Below, piece after piece: positions 9,144-18,191 of a stretch of DNA of 64,000 nucleotides. The notes beneath the pieces were generated by a model, which saw nothing but the letters and a program-made list of their open reading frames with translations, made no database searches and had not been told where the DNA came from. How positions within the stretch are numbered: position 1 is the first letter of the stretch; every line of letters begins with the position of its first letter. The position numbers and the translations under genes are program-made. This DNA comes from Methanomicrobiales archaeon (lineage in GTDB: Archaea > Halobacteriota > Methanomicrobia > Methanomicrobiales > Methanospirillaceae): contig JAAYCY010000055.1 in assembly GCA_012729535.1 (NCBI GenBank), positions 124,001 through 188,000 of the forward strand, written 5' to 3'.

Positions 9144-9734
9144 TTAATAAGGAATATAAGGATTTGTTACATTTTTCTCCTCCTTTTCCGGTTCGTTTTC
9201 TTTTTGTGGTTTATTTTCGTCTTCACCAAAGATGGCCTCGGCAATCGAAGTCAATTTTCTTATAAATAATTTCGATGAAAAACCTGAAAGAAATGCAAGT
9301 GCACAAAAGAAAACCAGACTTTTGTGTTCAACTCCACTAACATTAGATAAAACCAACAGTCCACTTGCTACAAACAGGTAAGAAAATATTCCCAGGATTA
9401 TTCCTGCGATAGGCATGAAAAAGAACCAAAGAGGATAATCCTGCATTTTTTTAATGACAGCATCATTCTTGTTTTGAGCGATATAATTCATGAGATAAAG
9501 AATTGCACCGATACATCCTGAACACCCGGTTAGTGCAACTGATTGCACAATATCTGTTCCGAATTTACCATGTTGAGCACTGGTGGCAAATGCAAAAATA
9601 AGAACCATGAGTATTAAAAGATATAATGCCCAGACAACAATGTGATTCTCAAAAATCCTGAATATTGTAGAAATGAAACCCTTCTTCACATTGCTGGATC
9701 CTTCTTTTTGCTCTGATTCATTTTTTACAGGCAT
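9144..9734 (-). CDS. Four-helix membrane protein of unknown function
   Basis: A 196-residue integral membrane protein with a hydrophilic N-terminus, four predicted spans (around FENHIVVWALYLLILMVL, TGCSGCIGAILYLMNYI, WFFFMPIAGIILGIFSYLF and LVFFCALAFLSGFSS) and a Lys/Glu-rich C-terminal tail. No known family is recognised. The frame extends upstream to 9851 and there encodes a cysteine cluster (C-x3-C-x2-C-x2-C), but AGGAAAG just before the ATG at 9734 favours the shorter form. If the longer start is used, that cluster would be a small metal site. Neighbours are envelope genes. Confidence 0.7.
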   Translation of the reverse strand: MPVKNESEQKEGSSNVKKGFISTIFRIFENHIVVWALYLLILMVLIFAFATSAQHGKFGTDIVQSVALTGCSGCIGAILYLMNYIAQNKNDAVIKKMQDYPLWFFFMPIAGIILGIFSYLFVASGLLVLSNVSGVEHKSLVFFCALAFLSGFSSKLFIRKLTSIAEAIFGEDENKPQKENEPEKEEKNVTNPYIPY

Positions 9735-9991
9735 AGTCTTCTTTCCTATTGGCAAGATAAAAAAATATGCCTCGCATTGGTGACATGCATTACAAGTGGG
9801 CCGGCATAATAACCATTCTGCGATCTCCTGTAGGCTATCTGACTCATGCAATATTCTGATGATCAGGTCAGGGTTTAATGAATGAGTAACAAGAAAACCC
9901 TTAATGAATCATGAATGATATATCTGGAGATATGTATCAGTCAGAAAAACTGAAATTATCGTCAATCATCTATTCGGTTGAGGAACATAAC

Positions 9992-10624
9992 ATGTCGGGT
10001 AAAACAATTTTAATTCTGATTATTCTCCTTGCAGGTATTGGAGCCAGTGTCCAGGCTAATCAGACTATTTTTATCGATCCGGTCGGGAATCAGATTGCCG
10101 GTGAACGGTTTAACATCACGGGAACGACTACAATTGAAAAATGCACGAAAATTGGTGTGGAAATCATGCCAAAAGAATATTGGGATGATATTAGTAAGTT
10201 TGCCAGAGTAAATGATACAGGAAGAGTCAAATTCCGGGAAATTGCCTCTGCAAGTGATAATATCAACCCAACCGGGATTAATCTGATACGGTATAACGAA
10301 GACGGAACCCAGACATATCAGCCATTTAATATATCTGAGGATTACGCAGTTACTCTGGTTCAGGTAAAAAAGGAACCTGATGGCACTATCCGATGGAATG
10401 CCGAAATATCTGAAAAAATCAGGGATACTCCGTTTGGACCTGGAAAATATCATGTGAATGTGTATGATGCCTCCCGTGAAATTGATCGAGAAGGAGCGAT
10501 TATGCAGAACGGATGGGATATCATCAAGAAAAAAATATATCCTGCCACGACCCTGCCTAACATCTGGGATCAACGAAATGAGGTGGATGTGGAATATGCT
10601 GAATTCACCATAAAAAATCCCTAG
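9992..10624 (+). CDS. Secreted protein of unknown function
   Basis: A 210-residue exported protein. Residues 1-24 form a signal peptide (MSGKTILILIILLAGIGASVQA), and the mature part begins with IFIDPVGNQIAGERFNITGTTT, a beta-sandwich-like start seen in secreted proteins of Methanomicrobiales. No catalytic motif is visible. The ATG at 9992 is chosen over one 81 bases upstream because the signal peptide then sits at the N-terminus and GAGG lies 9 bases before it. Function unknown. Confidence 0.75.
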   Translation: MSGKTILILIILLAGIGASVQANQTIFIDPVGNQIAGERFNITGTTTIEKCTKIGVEIMPKEYWDDISKFARVNDTGRVKFREIASASDNINPTGINLIRYNEDGTQTYQPFNISEDYAVTLVQVKKEPDGTIRWNAEISEKIRDTPFGPGKYHVNVYDASREIDREGAIMQNGWDIIKKKIYPATTLPNIWDQRNEVDVEYAEFTIKNP

Positions 10625-10833
10625 ATCTTTACTTTTTTTCGCACTTGCTTACCGATAAGTCAGATACCACATCACACGAGATTATCTTGTACCTCATGTT
10701 TTTCTCTCATTTTTTCCGGAATATCCGGATTTAAATAATCAAAATAAATTTGATAGAATCAGATAAATGGTTACAGGTTAAATCGAAATTACAAGATTAC
10801 TCTGGAAAAATCCACGGGAGAAAACATAAAATC

Positions 10834-12027
10834 ATGAATACTGCGACAATTTTTGGGCATCTGAAGACCTTGTACAAAACTATAGGAACCAGACCTGTTG
10901 GATCTCTTCCTAACCGCCAGGCTATGGAATATATTGGAAAGTATCTTGAATGTTTAGGATATCCGGTAAAATATCAACTTTTTTCCTGCAATGACTGGAA
11001 TGTTAATCAGGTATCATGTAGGGTATCAGGACAAGAGTTTACTCTTGTAGTGAATCCTTTCTCTCCTTCATGTGCATTACACGCTCCGGTTTTACCCTTG
11101 CAGACTATTGATGACCTGAGAGGTGCAAATATGACCGATAAGATTGCTGTGCTCTATGGGGATCTAGCCGGCGAATCCTTGATGCCAAAAAAATTTCCTT
11201 TTTTTCAGTCTGAATCACATCGGGAAATAATTGGGCTTTTTGAAGAGAAAAAACCGGGGGCAATCATTTTTATTGCCGAGACAGACTTTCCAGTTCCTCT
11301 CATAATTGATGGAGACTTTTCCATTCCTTCCGGAACCATGAGCGGGAAGGATCGTACCCTTCTTCTAAAACATCCGGGAGAAATTATGGAACTTTCAATT
11401 AAGACTGAATCATACCCGGCACGAGCAGCAAATGTCATCTGCAAAACACCGGGTGAAGGCAAAAAAATTCTCCTATGTGCCCATTTCGACACGAAATATT
11501 ACACTCCCGGGGCTCTTGATAATAGCTCAGGTGTTGCAGCTCTCATGGTTCTTGCAGACCGGCTCCGAAGAAGTGCTCCGAAAATTCCGATTGAATTTGT
11601 ATTTTTTAACGGTGAAGAATGTTACAATATCCCCGGTGAGATGGCCTGGTTATCATCCGAAGAAGTGAGTCCTGAAACAATCTTATTCGCGGTAAATATT
11701 GATGGAATTGGTCTTAAAGGACATCTTTCAAGTATTGCATATTTTTCCTGTCCTGCTGAGATGGAGTCAGTATTAGAAGAGACCCGATCCAGGTATCCTG
11801 GCCTTGTAAAAGCTGATCCCTGGCCACAGGGAGATCACATGATGTTTGCGTTGAAGAAAATTCCAACAATAGCATGTACTACCTCAGCCGGCTTTGAGGA
11901 AGTTGAAAGAATCATTCATACTCCGTCAGATACCATGGACAACCTGGATATTGGCAGGATAATGGTGACCATCGATGCTATAGAAGCACTAATCCGGAAA
12001 ATTTCTGATATGTATGTCCATTGTTAA
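10834..12027 (+). CDS. M28 family zinc aminopeptidase-like protein
   Basis: A peptidase of about 397 residues with the M28 zinc ligands: HFDT (Zn His-x-Asp), GALDNSSG (bridging Asp), NGEECY (catalytic and Zn-binding Glu), and the late HTPSDTMDN His. A protease-associated insert lies between the N-terminus and the metal site. No signal peptide is seen, so it is probably cytoplasmic. The frame is open from a TTG at 10750, but the TATA-like tttaaataat near 10730 would place the transcript start after that TTG, so I take ATG 10834 with GGGAG upstream. Substrate unknown; such enzymes release N-terminal residues from peptides. Confidence 0.85.
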   Translation: MNTATIFGHLKTLYKTIGTRPVGSLPNRQAMEYIGKYLECLGYPVKYQLFSCNDWNVNQVSCRVSGQEFTLVVNPFSPSCALHAPVLPLQTIDDLRGANMTDKIAVLYGDLAGESLMPKKFPFFQSESHREIIGLFEEKKPGAIIFIAETDFPVPLIIDGDFSIPSGTMSGKDRTLLLKHPGEIMELSIKTESYPARAANVICKTPGEGKKILLCAHFDTKYYTPGALDNSSGVAALMVLADRLRRSAPKIPIEFVFFNGEECYNIPGEMAWLSSEEVSPETILFAVNIDGIGLKGHLSSIAYFSCPAEMESVLEETRSRYPGLVKADPWPQGDHMMFALKKIPTIACTTSAGFEEVERIIHTPSDTMDNLDIGRIMVTIDAIEALIRKISDMYVHC

Positions 12028-12076
12028 TACTGACACGGATACCTCCCGGATTGCCAGGGATTGATAAATAACAGTA

Positions 12077-12598
12077 TCAGGAGATATATCCCCCATTATA
12101 TCCGGATGGTAGAGATCTCTGGATAAGAGTTGATGCACCGGTTGGTGGTTTTATCTCGAGTGAGAAGGATCCTCCGGCTTTTGGACCACTAAGTCCTGCT
12201 TCAGATAAGGACAGTCTTACCCGGACACTTCCTCCTGGTTGAAGTATTCCACTGCCTGGTGTTACATAATTTAGTGGAATTTCATTTCCTGTTTCACTAT
12301 TTCTGACATAATAATAGATCATTTTTGAAAGATCAATGGGTTCTCCTGTCTCGGGGACCGAAATGCTAAACGTAAGAGAAGTCAGGCCAGTATCGCTATT
12401 ATATCCTCCCCGGATCAAACCATCTGTTATTGCAACAGATGTACTCTGTTTTATCCCGGCATATGTGACATCCTGAACTTTCTGTGTTGCAAAAAAACCC
12501 ATACTTATCATACTGTATGCAAAAACAGCTGCAACCACAACAAATGCGATCATAACAATTGCGGCTTCAAGTCCGGAGAAAGCGTTATCTTTTTTCAT
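12077..12598 (-). CDS. Archaellin (flagellin), single gene
   Basis: A 173-residue archaellin. The class III signal peptide MKKDNAFSG is followed by LEAAIVMIAFVVVAAVFAYSM, the signature hydrophobic helix of mature archaellins; cleavage by the FlaK/PibD peptidase is expected after the Gly. The rest is a beta-rich, Gly/Ser-rich outer domain ending near PSGYNGGYIS. At 173 residues it is short for the family but similar to the small archaellins of Methanospirillum. It is not next to other arl/fla genes, so the assembly genes must lie elsewhere. A TATA box lies about 25 bases from the ATG, which suggests a leaderless transcript. Confidence 0.9.
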   Translation of the reverse strand: MKKDNAFSGLEAAIVMIAFVVVAAVFAYSMISMGFFATQKVQDVTYAGIKQSTSVAITDGLIRGGYNSDTGLTSLTFSISVPETGEPIDLSKMIYYYVRNSETGNEIPLNYVTPGSGILQPGGSVRVRLSLSEAGLSGPKAGGSFSLEIKPPTGASTLIQRSLPSGYNGGYIS

Positions 12599-12617
12599 AT
12601 CCGTAACCTGTATATCT

Positions 12618-12626
12618 CTTATAAAT
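12618..12626 (-). promoter_or_regulatory. TATA box of the archaellin gene
   Basis: On the minus strand the sequence is ATTTATAAG. Its centre is about 24-25 bases from the first base of the archaellin ATG, which is the normal TATA-to-start-site distance, so the mRNA may begin at or within a few bases of the start codon. Confidence 0.55.
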
Positions 12627-12791
12627 ACCTGGGTTCAATGATATGTATAGTTTCAGGCGATGTTAGTTAACATACCTGGTATTCCTCATGTATCCTGGTT
12701 TTTCAATCTGCTCTGAATGCATGTATGTAGGTTTTATAACCAATTAATCTGTCTGGATTACCTGGTCTGTCAATTATCAATGAGGGAAAAT

Positions 12792-13994
12792 ATGCAATAC
12801 AGGACAGTTCCAAAAAATGGTGATTCCTTGTCTGCCTTGGGATTTGGTGCAATGCGTCTTCCTATGAAGAGAGGCAGGGTAGATGAGGAGAAAAGTATCC
12901 GTTTAATCCGTATGGCTATTGATCAGGGTATCAATTACATCGATACTGCATTTCCCTATCATGGAGGAGATAGTGAAAAGGTTGTGGGAAAAGCTCTCAG
13001 GGATGGATACCGGAACAGAGTAAAACTCGCAACAAAACTACCCCCGTGGAATGTAAATTCCCGGGAAGATATGGATAAGATCCTTTCCATTCAACTAAAA
13101 CGCCTTCAGACAGATTGCATCGATTATTATCTTCTTCATTCTTTGAATGCCGGGATATGGAAGAAATTTTTAGAACTTGGCGTGATAGAGTTTTTGGAAA
13201 CCTCCCGGGCAGAAGGAAAGATAAAGAATATCGGTTTTTCATTCCATGGTGACCGGAAGACGTTTCATGAGATTATCGATGCATATGACTGGACATTTTG
13301 CCAGATCCAGTACAATCTTCTTGATGAAGAAAACCAGGCAGGAAAAGACGGTCTTTTATATGCAGCCTCTAAAAAAATCGCTGTTATTATTATGGAACCA
13401 CTCCGGGGAGGAATGCTCGCCGGAGGCCTTCCTGGTGAAGTTAAAACCATTTATAAGCGGGCAGATCCTCGTCGGAGTGCTGCGGACTTTGGCCTTTCCT
13501 GGATCTGGAATCATCCGCAAGTGACCGTTGTCCTTTCAGGAATGAATGATGAAAAGCATCTTGCTGAAAACATAGAAACATGTAATAAGGCCCTCCCAGA
13601 TTTTATGACAGATGCTGATCTTGCTGTAATCGAAGAAGTAAAATCAGTTTTTAAAAATAAGATGAAAGTCGGGTGTACCGGGTGTTCATATTGTATGCCA
13701 TGTCCTTTTGGGGTAAACATTCCTCTTTGCTTCTATTATTACAATCAGTACTACATGGTGAAAAACAAGATAATTACCCGGGGTTTTTATGGCATGCAAC
13801 TCATGGGTGGAGGGGGAACTCCTGCAAATGCCTCATTGTGCAGAAAATGTGGAAAATGTCTTTCTGCATGTCCCCAGAAGATTGCGATACCAGATGAACT
13901 GCAAAAAGTGTCTCAAAAACTTGACAACTGGCAGACGAAGCTCTTCATTATGATTGCACAAAAACTGTTCAGGCCGGCCGTGAAGGATGAATAG
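12792..13994 (+). CDS. Aldo/keto reductase with C-terminal [4Fe-4S] ferredoxin domain
   Basis: A 400-residue fusion. Residues 1-290 are an aldo/keto reductase TIM barrel (ALGFGAMRLP start, YIDTAFPYHGG with the catalytic Asp/Tyr pair, KLATKLPPW with Lys). The C-terminal about 90 residues hold two cysteine clusters, C-x2-C-x2-C-x2-CP and C-x2-C-x2-C-x3-CP, for two [4Fe-4S] clusters. Such proteins are common in anaerobic archaea and probably pass electrons between ferredoxin and an organic carbonyl; the substrate is unknown. The start at 12792 has TGAGGGA four bases before the ATG; the longer frame from 12717 lacks family similarity and is rejected. Confidence 0.92.
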   Translation: MQYRTVPKNGDSLSALGFGAMRLPMKRGRVDEEKSIRLIRMAIDQGINYIDTAFPYHGGDSEKVVGKALRDGYRNRVKLATKLPPWNVNSREDMDKILSIQLKRLQTDCIDYYLLHSLNAGIWKKFLELGVIEFLETSRAEGKIKNIGFSFHGDRKTFHEIIDAYDWTFCQIQYNLLDEENQAGKDGLLYAASKKIAVIIMEPLRGGMLAGGLPGEVKTIYKRADPRRSAADFGLSWIWNHPQVTVVLSGMNDEKHLAENIETCNKALPDFMTDADLAVIEEVKSVFKNKMKVGCTGCSYCMPCPFGVNIPLCFYYYNQYYMVKNKIITRGFYGMQLMGGGGTPANASLCRKCGKCLSACPQKIAIPDELQKVSQKLDNWQTKLFIMIAQKLFRPAVKDE

Positions 13995-14047
13995 GGGTTT
14001 ATAAGACCAGAGAGCGATTCTATCAGGCCCTCTCTCATCTCCTTGAG

Positions 14048-14917
14048 TTAACCTACCTGCTCAAGGAAATCTTTCATCCGTTTCTCAAGAGCATCAGGGG
14101 TAATTTTATCGGGTTCTGAAACAGTTGACCAGAACGCATCAAAGTCAAATCTCCCCTGTAGTCTCGCTCTTACAATCTTTTCAAATCTGAGCATTACGAG
14201 ATTATTGATATTCAGTCGGTGAACTTCCTCTAACTCTCCCAGGGAACTCGAATCGATTGTTGTACATTTTTGAACGGATTGAACATAGCGAATATTATTT
14301 TTTATCAGATCAGTATCTACTATTCCGGAATGAGCAGACACCACAATTTTTGCCTGGAAAGCCAGAATTCTTTCAAGAGTGTTGAGATAGATATCAAGCC
14401 GATCATAATCGAGATACGGAATTGGATCTTCCACGAGATCACCAACATAGAGAATGTTTTCTCTCCGGTCAAGACATATTGATGAATCAATGGTGTGCCC
14501 AGGAGCATGAATAAATTCTACGTCATCGTCTTCAAAGCATAATTTTGTTTCAAAGGTCAGATTTGGTGGAGTCAGGATTACTGCTCCTCTTGTCTTCTTA
14601 TAATTCCGTTTGAGATCAAAATTTCCACGTTTAAACAGTCTTTTCCTGCATGAATTATGCCCGACGATGGTTACTCCTTTAAATGCACAGTTACCCCAGA
14701 CATGGTCCCAATCAGAATGAGAGTTGAATATAATTACTTCCCTGGTCGATGGTTCTTCTGAAAGAAATTTTTTTACATCCTCCATTGATTCCGGACCAAG
14801 ATGGGTGTCACACACAAAGGTATGAAAATCTCCAAACAACACTATCACGGATATTTCGTCGTCAAAGGTCAGGACAGAGTATCGCTTTGAAATTTGTCTC
14901 ACAGAAACAATTGTCAC
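14048..14917 (-). CDS. Metallo-beta-lactamase fold hydrolase
   Basis: A 289-residue MBL-fold protein. The metal motif is NSHSDWDHVWGN (H-x-D-x-DH, with Asp where the second His usually stands), followed by APGHTIDS (His), VGDLVEDP (bridging Asp) and SAHSG (last His). Members with this HSDWDH variant are known among hydrolases of unknown substrate. No signal peptide. The start overlaps the stop of the histidine kinase gene upstream by four bases, so the two are coupled, which hints that it acts in or is regulated with that signalling pathway. Substrate not deducible. Confidence 0.88.
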   Translation of the reverse strand: MTIVSVRQISKRYSVLTFDDEISVIVLFGDFHTFVCDTHLGPESMEDVKKFLSEEPSTREVIIFNSHSDWDHVWGNCAFKGVTIVGHNSCRKRLFKRGNFDLKRNYKKTRGAVILTPPNLTFETKLCFEDDDVEFIHAPGHTIDSSICLDRRENILYVGDLVEDPIPYLDYDRLDIYLNTLERILAFQAKIVVSAHSGIVDTDLIKNNIRYVQSVQKCTTIDSSSLGELEEVHRLNINNLVMLRFEKIVRARLQGRFDFDAFWSTVSEPDKITPDALEKRMKDFLEQVG

Positions 14918-16572
14918 TGGTTTTCTTCTCCTTCTCCTGGTCTGGCAGAACGAAACCCTCCAGCAGGAATTACCATGTCAAATTTTACTCCGGTATCTTT
15001 CCTTCCATGTTCAGAAATAGAAATACCGGTAAGTTTCAGTATTTCCCGAATCAGAAACAATCCAAGACCTGTGTTTTTTCCAAAACCCTTCTCAAATATG
15101 TTTTTGCGGTCCTTTTCATCGATACCAATTCCATTGTCTTCATACCGAAGGATAAGATCATTATTCTTTTTCCCATATGACAGGGTAATATCTGTTACCC
15201 GCTCTCCATGTTGGATAGAGTTATCTACGAGATTATAGAGAACCTTTTCAAACATCGGATCAGTATAAATCTCTAATTCTTTTTCCGGGAGATGGAGAGT
15301 AATTCCTGTAAGAAGGGATACTATTACTGGTTTATTCATAATTATCCCTGGATTTTGCCATTTTGGTGGATATAAACCTAAATCCTGGTACTGGCGGGTA
15401 AAATCAATTAATAATTGAATATCTTCTGCAGATTTTTGAATAATAGAAATCCATCGCTTTTCTGGTTCTTCGTCAAATTTTTTCTGAAGGAAGTCAATAA
15501 AAGAAGAGATAATTGAGATCCGGTTCTTAATGTCATGGCGGGTAACGCTGCTGAGAATAGCAAGCTGGTTGTTGGCCTGGCTTATAGCATTCTGTGTCCT
15601 TTTCATCTCATCAATGTCCTGGATGAGAAGAAGAAAACATGAATCTTCGTTAATGATGATTGTCCTGGTATGAATTATTACAAATCTCCTTTCTCCACCA
15701 GGTAGTTCAATGGTAGTTTCAACAGGAGACTGGAGGTTTACTTCTGGTAAGTCAGAGAAACGTGATAAATTATCATGAAATATTAGAATGTCATCAATTT
15801 TTTTGTCACTCACATCTTCTTTGGTAAGCCCGGTATATTGCGTAAATCCTGCGTTTATTTCCCTGATTTTTCCTGAATCAGAGAGTATTACGAGAGGATT
15901 TAAAACCTCATGAAAAATGGTGGTAAATTTCTCCTCCCTCCTGATTATTTCATTCTCAAGTCTGACACGTTCGGTAATATTTACAAAAGCGGTGAAAAGT
16001 GCTTTTCTTCCTAGATAATCGATAATAGTAGCAGAAATAGAGGTATGTATTAAATCACCTCCAGGTATCTGAAATGAGTGTTCATACCCTGATACTTTTT
16101 CTGTTTCAGAGCTTTGAGGAAAAAAATCCTGTTTCAGCTGGTCCAGGAATTCACTGGTAATTAGTATTCCTGATTGTTCTTTCGAGTGAACAGAGAAGAG
16201 ATCTGCTGCTTTCTTGTTTATAACCAGAACCTTGTTGTCTGTAAAATTTGTCACGACAATTGGAAATGGGGCATTTTCTATTAAATGGCGATAATTTTCT
16301 GCATTATTTTGAATCACTTTTGTCGCGTGATTGAGACGGTTCTTTTGCCTAACCTGGTAGTACCTGATGAGAAAAACACAATCAATTATTGCAAGAGTAA
16401 GAAGAAAGGTGGTGGAGGTAAAGGTAAAATGTGTCATTGGATCAGAAAAGTAAGATCCTGACCACCGGTCAGCAAGCCACCAGTATGGGAATAGAACCAC
16501 GGCAAATAAAAAGGCAAGTATTAATGCGTTGGTAACCGGGTTTTTACTATCAGCTCTTTTATCACTGTTCAT
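14914..16572 (-). CDS. Membrane PAS-domain sensor histidine kinase
   Basis: A 552-residue kinase. Two membrane spans at about residues 14-35 and 52-72, PAS 1 at about 92-203, PAS 2 at about 215-325, then the HisKA-like helix with the phosphoacceptor His346 in TRHDIKNR (an archaeal-type H-box), and a HATPase domain with N-box NLVDNSIQHG, DNGIGI and GLGLFLI. No receiver domain is attached and no response regulator lies nearby. It is co-transcribed with the MBL hydrolase (ATGA overlap) and divergent from the membrane protein at 16636. The signal sensed is unknown. Confidence 0.92.
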   Translation of the reverse strand: MNSDKRADSKNPVTNALILAFLFAVVLFPYWWLADRWSGSYFSDPMTHFTFTSTTFLLTLAIIDCVFLIRYYQVRQKNRLNHATKVIQNNAENYRHLIENAPFPIVVTNFTDNKVLVINKKAADLFSVHSKEQSGILITSEFLDQLKQDFFPQSSETEKVSGYEHSFQIPGGDLIHTSISATIIDYLGRKALFTAFVNITERVRLENEIIRREEKFTTIFHEVLNPLVILSDSGKIREINAGFTQYTGLTKEDVSDKKIDDILIFHDNLSRFSDLPEVNLQSPVETTIELPGGERRFVIIHTRTIIINEDSCFLLLIQDIDEMKRTQNAISQANNQLAILSSVTRHDIKNRISIISSFIDFLQKKFDEEPEKRWISIIQKSAEDIQLLIDFTRQYQDLGLYPPKWQNPGIIMNKPVIVSLLTGITLHLPEKELEIYTDPMFEKVLYNLVDNSIQHGERVTDITLSYGKKNNDLILRYEDNGIGIDEKDRKNIFEKGFGKNTGLGLFLIREILKLTGISISEHGRKDTGVKFDMVIPAGGFRSARPGEGEENQ

Positions 16573-16635
16573 GTCGATTTGCCGTTCCAGTTTCAGGTAA
16601 GAGTTTATAACTGCTTCTTACATATCTAGTGTTTT

Positions 16636-17238
16636 GTGAAACATGAACTATGGTACGACCAGGATGATGTTGGGATTTCCCGTCCTCCTCTGTTAATCTA
16701 CCTGTCTTTGTTTCTTCTCCTGGTCCTTATCCACTCACTTGGGGCCAGGTATTTCGTCTTTTCATATCCAATAGTCCCGGGTGTATCATCTCTTTACCTA
16801 ATCGTGGCTCTTATGATAGTCTGTGCGCTGTGGTTTGGCATTCTGGGCATTCTTGCAGCATATTTTGGATGTCTGATTGGTGCAGGAATTTTAAGTGGTC
16901 TGCCAGTTGGAGTTTCACTCTACTGGTCCTTTGCAGATCTCTGGCAGGTGTTAATTCCATACCTCGCTTTTCGTTATTTTCATGCAAGCCCTACACTAAA
17001 TAACCGGTCTGATATTATGGTTCTGATAATTTTTGGTGTTCTCATAAATAATTTCCTGGGAGCAGTCTGGGGGGGATATACTCTTGAATTTGGTGGAATA
17101 ATAGCGCACAGCCAGGTATCAGGAACAATATTCAGGTGGTTTATTATCAATAGTCTGGTATCCGGTTTGCTCGTGCCTGTTCTCCTCGTATTTGGTACTC
17201 CCTGGATGAAAAAACAAGAACTGTACCTGGGAATTTAA
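16636..17238 (+). CDS. Integral membrane protein with about six helices, MASE1-like
   Basis: A 200-residue protein consisting almost entirely of membrane helices, with a short N-terminal and C-terminal soluble end. The layout resembles the MASE1 sensor domain (PGVSSLYLIVALMIVCALWFG), but without any attached signalling domain. The start is GTG; a TATA-like gtttataac at 16603-16611 sits about 29 bases upstream, so the message could be nearly leaderless. It is divergent from the histidine kinase and 23 bases before the PHP gene, so a link to signalling is possible. Function unknown. Confidence 0.75.
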   Translation: MKHELWYDQDDVGISRPPLLIYLSLFLLLVLIHSLGARYFVFSYPIVPGVSSLYLIVALMIVCALWFGILGILAAYFGCLIGAGILSGLPVGVSLYWSFADLWQVLIPYLAFRYFHASPTLNNRSDIMVLIIFGVLINNFLGAVWGGYTLEFGGIIAHSQVSGTIFRWFIINSLVSGLLVPVLLVFGTPWMKKQELYLGI

Positions 17239-17261
17239 ATCTGAATCCTTTGAGATTATAC

Positions 17262-18191
17262 ATGTCAGACCATAAAAAACCTATTCACTATGGTGTCCCG
17301 GATATTACTTCGCTTCATAAAGCCGGTTTTCAATCAGTTGATATGCACGTGCACACGAACCATTCGGATGGATTTTTTACTACCAGGTCTCTCGTAAAAT
17401 TTGCATCAAAACGCAACATCGGTGTTGCGGTTACAGATCATAACCAAATTTCAGGTTCACTGCAGGTATTATCTGAAAAATCTGATGTTCTTATTATTCC
17501 GGGCATTGAACTTGAAACAATGGAAGGGCCTCACCTGCTTTTTTATTTTTACACAAGCGGAGACATGGAAGACTTTTTCAAGGTTTTTTTGCGTGAACGG
17601 AACAAAACTACCCCCGGGCTTTTAAGAAATCTTCCGGTCCTGGAATGCTTAAACCTTGCAGAACCATTTGATTGTATTCGTATTGCGGCACATCCCTTCG
17701 GGTATTTTGGTATTAACCGGGGAGTTCTCAAATGTGTTGAGAAGCAGATGCTTCCCGGAGTTCTTGAAACTATTGATGGCATAGAGGTTATTTGTGGGGG
17801 GATGATGAAAAATCTGAACGAGCGGGCCATTTTATATGCAAAAGAGCACCCGGTTCCTTTCACCGGGGGGTCCGATGCTCATATCCTGGCAGATGTGGGA
17901 AACGTGGTAACCGCGGTCAGGTCAGAGAGAGTTGAAGATTTTTTAAATGGCATCAAAAAAAGACAAAACCGGGTGATTGGAAAATCAGGTGGGTATATAC
18001 ATAAAGGTGCTACTGCCGGGGTAATTGCCTGGAGCTTTGTTCCATACTCGGTCTCAAAGCTTGGTGCACACTATTGTGTCCAGAAAAAAAAGACTTCCCG
18101 TCTCGTAAGATCCTATCGTAACTATATTCGTTTTATCCGGAAAAACGAAGAATTGAAGGATAAATCAGAGGAGGGGAGAGAAGAGTCGTGA
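17262..18191 (+). CDS. PHP-domain metal-dependent phosphoesterase
   Basis: A 309-residue protein with the PHP signature: DMHVHTNHSDG near residue 28 (H-x-H ligands), AVTDHNQISG, IIPGIELET, AAHPFG and GGSDAHI, giving the full set of metal-binding His/Asp residues. PHP enzymes hydrolyse phosphoesters such as nucleoside bisphosphates or histidinol phosphate; this one is of the small TrpH/YciV type in size, though the exact substrate cannot be given. I start at ATG 17262 (GAG nine bases before) rather than TTG 17250. Its 3' end overlaps the convergent cardiolipin synthase gene by 27 bases. Confidence 0.88.
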   Translation: MSDHKKPIHYGVPDITSLHKAGFQSVDMHVHTNHSDGFFTTRSLVKFASKRNIGVAVTDHNQISGSLQVLSEKSDVLIIPGIELETMEGPHLLFYFYTSGDMEDFFKVFLRERNKTTPGLLRNLPVLECLNLAEPFDCIRIAAHPFGYFGINRGVLKCVEKQMLPGVLETIDGIEVICGGMMKNLNERAILYAKEHPVPFTGGSDAHILADVGNVVTAVRSERVEDFLNGIKKRQNRVIGKSGGYIHKGATAGVIAWSFVPYSVSKLGAHYCVQKKKTSRLVRSYRNYIRFIRKNEELKDKSEEGREES

